Assembly: GCA_021158185.1 (NCBI GenBank) | Contig: JAGGVC010000058.1 | Coordinates: 1-33,644, forward strand | Source: a bacterium | Lineage (GTDB): Bacteria; 4484-113; JAGGVC01 | DNA length: 33,644 nucleotides | Reading direction: 5' to 3' | In this document: positions 1 through 7,692 of the stretch, piece by piece | Layout of the letters: each line of letters opens with the position of its first letter | How positions within the stretch are numbered: the stretch's first letter is position 1 | Notes under the pieces: model-generated | What the model saw: only the letters and a program-made list of their open reading frames with translations | Told to the model about the DNA's origin: nothing | Database searches by the model: none | Position numbers and translations under genes: made by a program

Positions 1-630
1 GATGTGGCGGTAAAGACGAGGAATGCCGCGGAAAGCCGTCTCGATTCTGCAAATGAGCGGCTGAGCCTAGTTACGGAAGGCCCGCGCGAAGAGCAGATTG
101 AAGCCGCGCGCTCCGCGCTCTCTCAGGTGAGTGCGGCGTACAGCGAGGCGAAGCACGGCCCGCGGGAGCAGACGATTGCCAAGGCCGTCGCGAACGTGGA
201 GATGGCCAGATCCGCGCTTCAGATTGCGGAGGTGAAGCTTGCGCAGACAAAGCTCTTTGCGCCTGCATCGGGTGTTGTTCTGTCGAAATCGCTCGAACCC
301 GGCGAGTACGCGCGGCCGGGAACGCCGATAGTAACGATCGGCAATCTCGACGATGTATATCTTCGTGCGTATATAAACGAAACAGACCTTGGAAAGATAA
401 GGCTCGGGCAGGCAGTTGAAGTGACGACTGACTCGTATCCGGGCAAGATATATCATGGGAGTATCACGTTCATATCGTCGGAAGCGGAATTCACACCAAA
501 GGTGGTTCAAACTTCCGAGGAGCGCGTGAAGCTCGTCTACCGGATAAAGATTCGGATCGCGAATCGGGATCGGGAACTGAAGCCCGGAATGCCCGCGGAT
601 GCGAAAATCAACATTGGCGGTGCGGGATAG
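1..630 (+). CDS. HlyD-family periplasmic adaptor of an ABC exporter (3' part, runs off the left edge)
   Basis: The frame is open to the first base, so this is the C-terminal 209 residues of a longer protein. The first ~90 residues are heptad-like and Ala/Glu/Arg-rich with repeated GPRE(E/Q)(Q/T)I blocks, the alpha-helical hairpin of YbhG/YhiI-type adaptors. Next comes the second half of a lipoyl-like domain (LFAPASGVV, then GEYARPGTPIVTIGNLDDV at about residues 85-115), then a beta-barrel (DLGKIRLGQAVEVTTDSYPG) ending in KPGMPADAKI. Such proteins join an inner-membrane ABC transporter to an outer-membrane channel. The next gene starts 2 bp downstream, so it belongs to the operon running to 4879. 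The substrate is unknown. Family assignment is firm; the N-terminus and signal or anchor are outside the window. Confidence 0.9.
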   Translation, partial: DVAVKTRNAAESRLDSANERLSLVTEGPREEQIEAARSALSQVSAAYSEAKHGPREQTIAKAVANVEMARSALQIAEVKLAQTKLFAPASGVVLSKSLEPGEYARPGTPIVTIGNLDDVYLRAYINETDLGKIRLGQAVEVTTDSYPGKIYHGSITFISSEAEFTPKVVQTSEERVKLVYRIKIRIANRDRELKPGMPADAKINIGGAG

Positions 631-632
631 TC

Positions 633-1580
633 GTGGATGCGATACGCACCGAAGGCCTCACGCGGCGTTTCAAAGACCTGACGGCTGTGAACCGGCTTAC
701 GGTAAACGTGAAACGCGGGGAGATTTTCGGCCTCGTAGGCCCTGACGGTGCGGGAAAGACGACAACGATGCGGATGTTATCGGCGATTCTGACCCCGACC
801 GATGGCAGCGGATGGGTTATGGGATACGATATCCGCACCGAATGCGCGGCTGTAAAGGATCGGATCGCGTACATGAGCCAGCAGTTCGGTCTATATACCG
901 ACCTTACCGTGATGGAGAATATCGAGTTCTATGCGGATCTGTACGGCGTTGCGAAAAAAGGACGAAGGGAGAGGATAGACGAGCTTCTGAACTTCAGCTA
1001 CATGCACCCGTTCAAACGGAGGCTTGCGGGCAACCTGTCGGGCGGGATGAAACAGAAGCTGCAGCTCATGTGCGCGCTCATCCACACGCCTGAAGTGATG
1101 CTTCTCGACGAGCCGACGAACGGTGTCGATCCGGTTTCGAGGCGCGATTTCTGGCGCATTCTCTACAGGCTGCTGAGTGAAGGTGTGACTATCTTTGTTT
1201 CCACCGCGTATCTCGATGAGGCGGAGCGGTGCAACAGGATCGGTCTGATGCACGAGGGTGAATTGATCGCGCAAGGCACGCCGTCCGAAGTAAAGAAGCT
1301 GATGCGCGGCAGGATTATCGCCATAACTTCACCTGAGGCGCGTCGAATTGCATATCTTCTCAAATCCGAGCTTGAGGCGGTTTCCATATGCATTTTCGGC
1401 GACAGCGTGCACGTCGTAACCGACAGTCCTGAGAAAACATCAGTTTCCGCGGGGAAAATCATCAGCGAGAGCGGTCTAAGTGCGGACAGCATCCGTTCCA
1501 TAGACGCGACGCTTGAAGATGTTTTCGTGTCGATGCTCGGTGAGAAGCGAGCGTCGGCGGGGGCGGAAGATGAAAACTGA
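633..1580 (+). CDS. ABC transporter ATP-binding protein, first of a pair (YbhF N-half-like, degenerate switch)
   Basis: 315 residues. The GTG start at 633 follows the adaptor stop by 2 bp. Walker A is GPDGAGKTT (Asp where Asn is usual) at about residue 37, the Q-loop region is YMSQQFGLY, the signature is LSGGMKQ, and Walker B plus D-loop is LLDEPTNGVDP. At the H-loop it reads STAYLDEAE: the histidine expected at the Ala (THYxDEAE in the partner) is missing. A C-terminal ~90-residue domain, ending in SLDATLEDVF-type sequence, is typical of drug/ABC-2 exporter ATPases. In E. coli YbhF two such domains are fused; here they are separate genes. The likely role is half of a heterodimeric nucleotide-binding pair driving the two permeases at 2549-4879. 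The next ATPase overlaps it by 11 bp. Confidence 0.92.
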   Translation: MDAIRTEGLTRRFKDLTAVNRLTVNVKRGEIFGLVGPDGAGKTTTMRMLSAILTPTDGSGWVMGYDIRTECAAVKDRIAYMSQQFGLYTDLTVMENIEFYADLYGVAKKGRRERIDELLNFSYMHPFKRRLAGNLSGGMKQKLQLMCALIHTPEVMLLDEPTNGVDPVSRRDFWRILYRLLSEGVTIFVSTAYLDEAERCNRIGLMHEGELIAQGTPSEVKKLMRGRIIAITSPEARRIAYLLKSELEAVSICIFGDSVHVVTDSPEKTSVSAGKIISESGLSADSIRSIDATLEDVFVSMLGEKRASAGAEDEN

Positions 1581-2556
1581 AAGCACGGACATCGCGGTTT
1601 CGGTGAGCGGGCTGACGCGCAAGTTCGGAAACTTCGTCGCCGTGGATAACGTGAGTTTCGATGTGCGCAAGGGCGAAATATTCGGATTCATCGGGCCGAA
1701 CGGTGCGGGGAAGAGCACAACGATTCGTATGCTCTGCGGCCTGCTTATGCCGACGAGCGGCGAAGGCCGGGTAGCGGGGTATGACATTTCACGCGAGCAG
1801 GAGAAGATAAAGAAACAAATCGGCTATATGAGCCAGAAATTTTCGCTTTACGCCGATCTGACCGTCGAAGAGAACATCAATTTCTACGGCGGGATTTACG
1901 GGCTGAAGGCGAGTGAGTTGAAGGCGCGCGGAGAGTGGGTTATCGAGATGGCGGGGCTTACGGATCACCGCCGTTCGCTTACGGGGATACTGTCGGGCGG
2001 ATGGAAGCAGCGGCTTGCGCTCGGATGCGCGATATTGCATGAGCCGCCCATCATTTTCCTCGACGAGCCGACGAGCGGTGTCGATCCGATCAGCCGACGC
2101 GCGTTCTGGGATTTGATCTACGAGATGAGCGCGCGCGGTGTAACCGTGTTCGTGACCACGCATTACATGGACGAAGCCGAGTACTGCGACAGGATCGCGC
2201 TCATCTACCGCGGGCTTGTGATCGCGCTCGGCACACCGCAGGAACTCAAGACCGAGCGAATGAGCGATGAAATTCTCGATGTCAGATGCGAAAACCCGCA
2301 CGATGCGATGGATGAAATAGAGGAGCTTGCCTGCGTGAAGGACGTCGCGCTTTTCGGATCGGGGCTGCACGTCGTAACGCCCGATGCCAGCCTGGCAGAG
2401 ACCGAGGTAGCGAGTCTTCTCAATGAGAAGGGATACGGTTTCGACGCTATCGGAAGGATTTCGCCGAGCCTGGAAGATGTATTCGTGTCGTTGATCGAGG
2501 AAGCCGACAGCGAGAATGACGGTGGAGGCACGATGCGGGAGGCGCGCGATGCGTGA
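1570..2556 (+). CDS. ABC transporter ATP-binding protein, second of a pair (canonical site)
   Basis: 328 residues from the ATG at 1570, which overlaps the previous gene by 11 bp and sits after a GGGCGGAAG stretch. An in-frame upstream start at 1513 lies inside the previous gene and adds a poor Arg/Cys-rich sequence, so I did not use it. All ABC motifs are canonical: Walker A GPNGAGKST, Q-loop YMSQKFSLY, signature LSGGWKQR, Walker B IIFLDEPTSGVDP, H-loop TTHYMDEAE. The C-terminal regulatory-type domain ends in PSLEDVFVSL. It corresponds to the C-terminal half of YbhF and should pair with the product of 633-1580. The permease gene overlaps its 3' end by 8 bp, consistent with translational coupling. 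Confidence 0.94.
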   Translation: MKTESTDIAVSVSGLTRKFGNFVAVDNVSFDVRKGEIFGFIGPNGAGKSTTIRMLCGLLMPTSGEGRVAGYDISREQEKIKKQIGYMSQKFSLYADLTVEENINFYGGIYGLKASELKARGEWVIEMAGLTDHRRSLTGILSGGWKQRLALGCAILHEPPIIFLDEPTSGVDPISRRAFWDLIYEMSARGVTVFVTTHYMDEAEYCDRIALIYRGLVIALGTPQELKTERMSDEILDVRCENPHDAMDEIEELACVKDVALFGSGLHVVTPDASLAETEVASLLNEKGYGFDAIGRISPSLEDVFVSLIEEADSENDGGGTMREARDA

Positions 2557-3718
2557 TTCCCGGGAAAAAGCGAGTACGTCCGGGCTGAGCGCGCGGCGCG
2601 TTTTCGCCATCGCGCGCAAGGAATTCACTCATGTACTGCGCGACTGGCGGAGCCTTACGCTTGCACTTGCCATCCCAGTGATGCTGATTCTCCTTTTCGG
2701 TTATGCCCTTAACCTCGATGTGAAAAACGTGCCGACCATCGTGTACGATGCATCGGGTACGCCTGAGAGCCGCGATTTCGTCAGACTGTTCGGCGGATCG
2801 ACGTATTTCACTTTCGTTGATCGATGCGATAACCACCGCGACATCGCGCGCGCGATAGATCGCGGGCGCGCGATGGTGGCAATTGTGATCCCAACGGACT
2901 TTGCAGAATGCGTGAACGCCGGTCGAAAAGCCGAGATTCAGGTCATCGTGGACGGCAGCGACGCAAACACTGGGAGGCTCGTCACAGGTTACGTAAGCGC
3001 AGTGGGTCTGATTTATTACCGCAATCTCGTCGTGAAGCGCGCCGAGCAGGCAGGAGGAGGTGCGGTTTCGATGCCCGTCAGCGTGGAGCATAGGGCGTGG
3101 TACAACCCGGAACTGAGGAGCACGAACAACATAATCCCAGGAATCATCGCAATCGTGATGATGGTGATCGCCGCGATCCTGACGAGCACGACGGTTGCCA
3201 AGGAGTGGGAGCTCGGCACGATGGAGCAGCTGATCAGCACGCCTGTACGCGTTCAGGAACTCGTTGTCGGGAAGCTTACTCCGTTCTTCGTCATCGGCTT
3301 TCTGGACGTAACCGTTGCTGTGGCGATGGGGCAGTGGATTTTCGGCGTGCCTCTGAGGGGGAATGCCGCTCTCCTTTTTCTTATGGCAGCGGTATTCCTC
3401 ATCGGCGCGCTCTCAACCGGGTTCATGATAAGCGCGATGCTCAAGACCCAGGTTCTTGCAACACAGATCGCACTTCTTTCGACCTATTTACCGACATTGC
3501 TTCTGAGCGGTTTTGTTTTCGCGATCGAGAATATGCCTCAAGCTATCAGGGCGATTACGTATTTCGTGCCCGCGCGCTACTTCATCGCGATTATGCGAGG
3601 GATCTACATGAAGGGAATCGGGCTTGATGTAATGTGGTTCAATGCGCTTCTTCTTTCATTATGGGCGCTTTTCATGTTCGCCCTGGCGAACAGAAAGCTC
3701 AGGCTTAAGCTGGACTGA
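2549..3718 (+). CDS. ABC-2 type permease (YbhS/YbhR-like), first copy
   Basis: 389 residues. The ATG at 2549 is preceded by GGGAGG and overlaps the ATPase gene by 8 bp; the in-frame start at 2516 lies further inside the ATPase gene. Topology is classic ABC2_membrane_3: one N-terminal membrane helix (about residues 30-50, LALAIPVMLILLFGYAL), a large extracytoplasmic domain (VPTIVYDASGTPESRDFV... VIVDGSDANT), then five or six helices from about residue 205. A conserved cytoplasmic coupling segment, KEWELGTMEQLISTPV, lies after the second helix. It should form the membrane channel together with the permease at 3740-4879. The substrate could be a drug, a bile-salt-like compound or a lipid; nothing in the window decides. 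Confidence 0.92.
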   Translation: MRDSREKASTSGLSARRVFAIARKEFTHVLRDWRSLTLALAIPVMLILLFGYALNLDVKNVPTIVYDASGTPESRDFVRLFGGSTYFTFVDRCDNHRDIARAIDRGRAMVAIVIPTDFAECVNAGRKAEIQVIVDGSDANTGRLVTGYVSAVGLIYYRNLVVKRAEQAGGGAVSMPVSVEHRAWYNPELRSTNNIIPGIIAIVMMVIAAILTSTTVAKEWELGTMEQLISTPVRVQELVVGKLTPFFVIGFLDVTVAVAMGQWIFGVPLRGNAALLFLMAAVFLIGALSTGFMISAMLKTQVLATQIALLSTYLPTLLLSGFVFAIENMPQAIRAITYFVPARYFIAIMRGIYMKGIGLDVMWFNALLLSLWALFMFALANRKLRLKLD

Positions 3719-3739
3719 TTACTCGTAAGGACTTACGTT

Positions 3740-4879
3740 ATGTTCGGGCGTCTGAAACATATGTTTATTAAGGAGTTCCTGCAACTGCTCAGGGACCCGC
3801 GGATGCGTATGATTACATTTGCCGGGCCCGTGATACAGATGACTGTGTTTGCATTTGCACTCACAACTGACGTGATGAACATTAATACCGCGGTTCTCGA
3901 TTTCGATCACACGAAGTCGTCGCGTGAATTCGTAGAATATTTCACTTCGAGCGGATATTTCGAAGTGACCGAGTACGCGGATTCCCAGTCTGATATAGCC
4001 GACATCCTCGATTACAGCAGGGCGCGCCTCGTTATCAATCTGCCGTCGGGATTCGAGGATGACCTTCTGAGCGGACGCACCGCGAAGGCGCAGGTGCTCG
4101 TGGACGGAACCGACAGCAATACAGCGTCAATCGTGTTCGGCTATGCAAACAGGATTGTCGCGGATTATTCGCGCGCGAAAATGGTCGAGTTTGAGAACGC
4201 ATCGGGAAGCGCGGGGATGGTGGGGGCCGAAGGTGCGCCCTTCGAGATCGTAACGCGATCCTGGTTCAATCCGAACCTCGAAAGCAAGTATTACTTCGTT
4301 CCCGGTCTTATCGCAGTGATGATTCTCGTTATCAGCATGGTAATGACGAGCGTCGCAATTGTAAGGGAAAAGGAAATCGGCACTATCGAGCAGGTGATGG
4401 TGACGCCGATCACGCGCACCGAGTTCATCCTTGGTAAGACCGTTCCGTTCGCGATCGTCGGCTACATCGTGATGACGCTCATGCTCATAGTAGCGATGCT
4501 CGTATTCGGAATTCGGGTTAACGGAAGCATTGTGCTGCTCTATCTGCTGACCGGAATATATCTCTTCGGAAACCTGGGGCTTGCCCTCTTGATAAGCGTG
4601 ACCGCGCGGACCCAGCAACAGGCGGTTCTCACCGCGTTCCTTGTCATGATGCCGTGCGTGCTCCTGAGCGGATTCCTGTTCCCCGTTCACAACATGCCCG
4701 AAATAATCCAGTACGCAGCCTTCCTCAATCCGATGCGGTGGTATTTGGACATACTTCGCGGAGTCATTATCAAGGGTGTAGGAGCAGGTGATATATTGTG
4801 CGCGATAGTCGCGCAAACTGTTCTTGCATGCTCGTTCGTGATGCTTGCGGTATCCCGTTTCAGGAAAACGATGGCCTGA
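3740..4879 (+). CDS. ABC-2 type permease (YbhR-like), second copy
   Basis: 379 residues; ATG at 3740, 21 bp after the preceding permease. Same architecture as its neighbour: N-terminal helix (about 22-42), an extracytoplasmic domain beginning NINTAVLDFDHTKSSREFVEYF with LVDGTDSNTAS later, then a five/six-helix transmembrane block. The coupling motif REKEIGTIEQVMVTPI is followed by LSGFLFPVHNMPEIIQY near the last helices. The two permeases are clear paralogues, matching the two ATPases, so the transporter is probably a heterotetramer with the adaptor at 1-630. It is the last gene of the operon: the next gene starts 131 bp downstream behind its own flagellar-type promoter. Confidence 0.92.
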   Translation: MFGRLKHMFIKEFLQLLRDPRMRMITFAGPVIQMTVFAFALTTDVMNINTAVLDFDHTKSSREFVEYFTSSGYFEVTEYADSQSDIADILDYSRARLVINLPSGFEDDLLSGRTAKAQVLVDGTDSNTASIVFGYANRIVADYSRAKMVEFENASGSAGMVGAEGAPFEIVTRSWFNPNLESKYYFVPGLIAVMILVISMVMTSVAIVREKEIGTIEQVMVTPITRTEFILGKTVPFAIVGYIVMTLMLIVAMLVFGIRVNGSIVLLYLLTGIYLFGNLGLALLISVTARTQQQAVLTAFLVMMPCVLLSGFLFPVHNMPEIIQYAAFLNPMRWYLDILRGVIIKGVGAGDILCAIVAQTVLACSFVMLAVSRFRKTMA

Positions 4880-4955
4880 TTATCCCGGGATGTCGTCCGA
4901 AAACCCTTCATTCATCCTGTTTGACCGGCTTACTCGCCCACTTCATCAAGCATAA

Positions 4956-4983
4956 TCAAGTTTCCCCGAAAACCTGCCGATAT
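4956..4983 (+). promoter_or_regulatory. Sigma-28/sigma-D (FliA/SigD)-type flagellar promoter
   Basis: The -35 element TCAAGTTT (4956-4963) and -10 element GCCGATAT (4976-4983) differ from the FliA consensus (TAAAGTTT, GCCGATAA) by one base each, with 12 bp between the octamers. In the Bacillus SigD convention this is TCAA-N16-GCCGATAT. A transcript would start near 4990, 20 bp before the ATG at 5011. It lies in the gap between the ABC operon and the flagellar genes, where a late flagellar promoter makes sense. Read directly from sequence; activity is inferred. Confidence 0.7.
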
Positions 4984-5010
4984 ACCCGATGGCTGAGTAT
5001 GGAGAGTGCG

Positions 5011-5661
5011 ATGGCCAAGATTCACTGCAACCTTAACGAAGTTGATATTGAAGGAGCGGGAGTAGCGACGCTGGGCGATTTGATCGTGCATTTCGCTGGA
5101 GATGCGACGGAGCCCGGAGAAGTGATCTACCGAATCATCGTTGACGGCGAAGAAATCAACGAAGATAGGGAGAATGAACTCGCTGCAACGAACCTCGAAA
5201 CGTATGAGATTATCGAGATATACACGCGTAAAGCGGTGGATATCGCCATCGAGGGGCTGAAGAGCGCGTGCGAACTCGTTCCGAGCATTCGTGTGGATGT
5301 TCTCGACGGCTCCGCTTCGCTCCGGTCGGGTGACTTCGAGCGCGGGTACGGCCTGATAAGCGATCTCGCACCATATCTGGGCTGGTACCTGGAGCTGCTG
5401 ACAGCCATTGACAGCGTATTCATCAAGCCCGGCAACGAATTCATCCTGCGAGCGGATAACGGTGGCGAGAAGATTAGAAGCTTCGAACAGGTCGAACGGA
5501 TGCGGGAACAGATCGTAGCCCTTGCGCAGGCGCAGTCGTACCGCGACCATGCCGCGGTCGCAGACATTCTCGAATACGAAATAGCGCCGCTTCTCAAGAT
5601 CTGGAGCGATGAAGTCGCAACGCTGCTTCAAAGGATGACCGAGTCCAAGGCGAGCGATTGA
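5011..5661 (+). CDS. Uncharacterised protein, probably flagellum-associated (sigma-28 promoter, next to Maf-like gene)
   Basis: 216 residues. I chose the ATG at 5011 because GGAG lies 6 bp upstream and the sigma-28-like promoter ends at 4983. No family is recognised. The first ~75 residues alternate short strands (ending EEINEDRENELAATNL then YEIIEIYTRK), compatible with a small beta-rich domain. From about residue 76 to the end it looks helical and acidic (AVDIAIEGLKSACELVPSI; LGWYLELLTAID; SFEQVERMREQIVALAQAQS), resembling in general character the helical export chaperones FliS/FlgN. It has no signal peptide or membrane helix, so it is probably cytosolic. The Maf-like gene follows 53 bp later, likely in the same transcript. 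A chaperone or flagellin-modification helper is a guess from context only. Confidence 0.8.
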   Translation: MAKIHCNLNEVDIEGAGVATLGDLIVHFAGDATEPGEVIYRIIVDGEEINEDRENELAATNLETYEIIEIYTRKAVDIAIEGLKSACELVPSIRVDVLDGSASLRSGDFERGYGLISDLAPYLGWYLELLTAIDSVFIKPGNEFILRADNGGEKIRSFEQVERMREQIVALAQAQSYRDHAAVADILEYEIAPLLKIWSDEVATLLQRMTESKASD

Positions 5662-5714
5662 AGCTGATGACGGAAGATGTTGATTCATTTGTTTTCTTAC
5701 GAACTTGAACAAAT

Positions 5715-7667
5715 ATGGATGAGCAGAATATTTTCGAGAAGAACATGGTCCTCCTGGAAAAGGCAAATCCGGAGCTTGCCGCGCTTATGTCGGCTCGTCA
5801 CGAGTCCGGCGTGGCGCTCGATATGCCCGCGGGGTGGCAGGCGAGGCGCTTTGATTCCAAGACCGGCCTTGAGGGAATAGAGCTTGCGACTTCGGACGAA
5901 AGGCGGGTGTCGCTAACCAGCAGGTACGACCCGGAGCGTGAAGCGGAGCAGTACATCGAGAGGCACAGTGAGGATTTCGGCAGCCGCAACTACTTCGCAA
6001 TTATCGGCTTTGGCGCAGGTTACCACGTCAGCAGACTCGTCAAAGACTTGTGCCACGACGCAATGCTCGTGATTGCCGAGGCATCCCCTGAAATCTTCTA
6101 CCACGCGATGAGCATCCGCGATCTCTCCGATATTCTCGCCTATCCGAGATTGGCTCTTTCCGTAGGGGATGATCCCGATGTATTCGTCGAACGATGCAAC
6201 CGCATTTTCAATGTAATGACCTTCAGGGGACTGAATATTCTGGAGTGGGATTATTACGTAGATACACCTTTCAGCGAGAAATACGATGAAATCAGAAACA
6301 AGCTCCGCGCACAAATGCTCCAGGTTGCCGGCAACCTTCAGACGATGATGGCGATGGGTCATTCCTACACTGTGAACTCACTGCTCAATTTCAAGTACCT
6401 GGTGAAGGAACCATCCGTCAAGAATCTCCTCGGCAGATTCGATGGGATACCGGGCGTTGTAATCAGCGCGGGACCGAGCCTGTCGAAGAACGCTCACCTG
6501 CTTAAAGAAGTGGGCGACCGCGCGTTGATATGCGCAGTGGATACCGCCGTGAAACCGCTTCTGAAAATGGGAATCGAGCCGCATATTGTTGCAACGGGCG
6601 ACCCCCAGGAAGCGAACTATCGGCATCTCAAGGGCGTAGTAATGCCCAATACAAGCCTCGTATGCGATCCGCAGGCACCGATAAAGACTGTAAGCGAATG
6701 GGCGGGCAACCGATTCTTCTGTTCGTTCGGCACAAGGTTCTTCCATTGGTTCGAATCGAGGATGGACGTCGGGCGCGTGGATGTGTGGGGCAGCGTTGCC
6801 ACGATAGCGTACGACCTGGTGCTCCAGATGGGCTGCGATCCGATTATCTTCATTGGGCAGGATCTGGCTTTCAGCTGGGGGCGAACATACACTGAAGGAA
6901 CGTACTTCGAGGATGACGATAAGAACGATATGTCCGTGGAAGCGTTCGAGGCGAAGGATAAGCGCCTGATAAAGATGAAGGACATTTACGGTAACGATGT
7001 TCCCACAAACCGCCAGATGTTCGCGTATTTCGATTTCTTCCAGAAAAGATTTGCCGAGCCTCACGGCAGGCGTATTGTGAACGCCACAGAGGGCGGGATT
7101 ATGCATGGACCGAATATCGAGGTGGACACCTTCCAGAATGCGATAGACAAGTACTGTACCGAAGTCAACGATATCAAGGGAATGCTTGATGAAGCGTACG
7201 GCGAGGGAAACAGTTACAGGCTCGTTTACGTTTCGAGGGAGATGGACAGGCTGATTCTCGAATTCAGGAATATGATGAAGTATGCGAAGAAGGGCTACAA
7301 GTTTTCTGAGGAACTCGGTAAATTACTGGAAACGGAGGATTTCGATTCGGCGGAGGTTCGGGAAGCATACAACAGGATGATCAGGCTCAGGAACGACATG
7401 GACAGGCTTAACGAGGCCAAACCATTTCTGGAAATGGTGAATCAGGCGGGGCTTTACCTCTACTTCACGCGGCTACAGAACATCGAGCTTCCAAACGGCG
7501 CTATCGACAAGGATGCGATCCTCCAGATCAACAAGGCTATGAACGTTCTCTTCGCGTCCTGCCTTTCGCTCAGCGCGCAGCTCCTGCCGCATTTCGAGAA
7601 CGCCAGGGACGATATCGGGAAAATTATTGCAGGAAAGGACAAGGATTCCGTTGTTCTTACCGTCTGA
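5715..7667 (+). CDS. Maf/MptE-like (DUF115) motility accessory glycosyltransferase-type protein
   Basis: 650 residues. The central domain is the 6-hydroxymethylpterin-pyrophosphokinase MptE-like/DUF115 fold: VVISAGPSLSKNAHLLKE at about residues 246-264, ICAVDTAVKPLLKMGIEPH at about 273-292, then IVATGDP, and IFIGQDLAFSWGRTYTEG near 375-395. The N-terminal ~220 residues include IIGFGAGYHVSRLV and VIAEASPEIFY, as in the Maf N-terminal region; the C-terminal ~180 residues are helical. In Campylobacter, Clostridium and Aeromonas, Maf proteins attach nonulosonic or other sugars to flagellin. The flagellar context supports that role here. The ATG at 5715 has no clear ribosome site; an in-frame ATG at 5745 after GAGAAG is an alternative start. 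Family confident, acceptor and sugar unknown. Confidence 0.88.
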   Translation: MDEQNIFEKNMVLLEKANPELAALMSARHESGVALDMPAGWQARRFDSKTGLEGIELATSDERRVSLTSRYDPEREAEQYIERHSEDFGSRNYFAIIGFGAGYHVSRLVKDLCHDAMLVIAEASPEIFYHAMSIRDLSDILAYPRLALSVGDDPDVFVERCNRIFNVMTFRGLNILEWDYYVDTPFSEKYDEIRNKLRAQMLQVAGNLQTMMAMGHSYTVNSLLNFKYLVKEPSVKNLLGRFDGIPGVVISAGPSLSKNAHLLKEVGDRALICAVDTAVKPLLKMGIEPHIVATGDPQEANYRHLKGVVMPNTSLVCDPQAPIKTVSEWAGNRFFCSFGTRFFHWFESRMDVGRVDVWGSVATIAYDLVLQMGCDPIIFIGQDLAFSWGRTYTEGTYFEDDDKNDMSVEAFEAKDKRLIKMKDIYGNDVPTNRQMFAYFDFFQKRFAEPHGRRIVNATEGGIMHGPNIEVDTFQNAIDKYCTEVNDIKGMLDEAYGEGNSYRLVYVSREMDRLILEFRNMMKYAKKGYKFSEELGKLLETEDFDSAEVREAYNRMIRLRNDMDRLNEAKPFLEMVNQAGLYLYFTRLQNIELPNGAIDKDAILQINKAMNVLFASCLSLSAQLLPHFENARDDIGKIIAGKDKDSVVLTV

Positions 7668-7692
7668 TTCCGTTGCAAACCGAGGTGTTTAG

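Noticed and set aside
2842-2877. CGCGCG-rich repeat inside the first permease gene
   Set aside because: Explained by codons for alternating Ala/Arg and Ile-Ala-Arg (GCG CGC); it encodes conserved-looking protein sequence.
4127-4816. 229-codon open frame antisense to the second permease
   Set aside because: His/Glu/Arg-rich shadow of membrane-protein codons, no ribosome site, no family resemblance.
4921-4956. Sigma-70 promoter TTGACC ... CATAAT before the unknown gene
   Set aside because: 24-bp spacing is too long; the overlapping sigma-28-type elements fit far better.
4798-5010. Longer N-terminus for the unknown protein (start at 4798)
   Set aside because: It would overlap the permease gene by 82 bp and run through the promoter region; no ribosome site, and the added sequence is Cys/His/Pro-rich noise.
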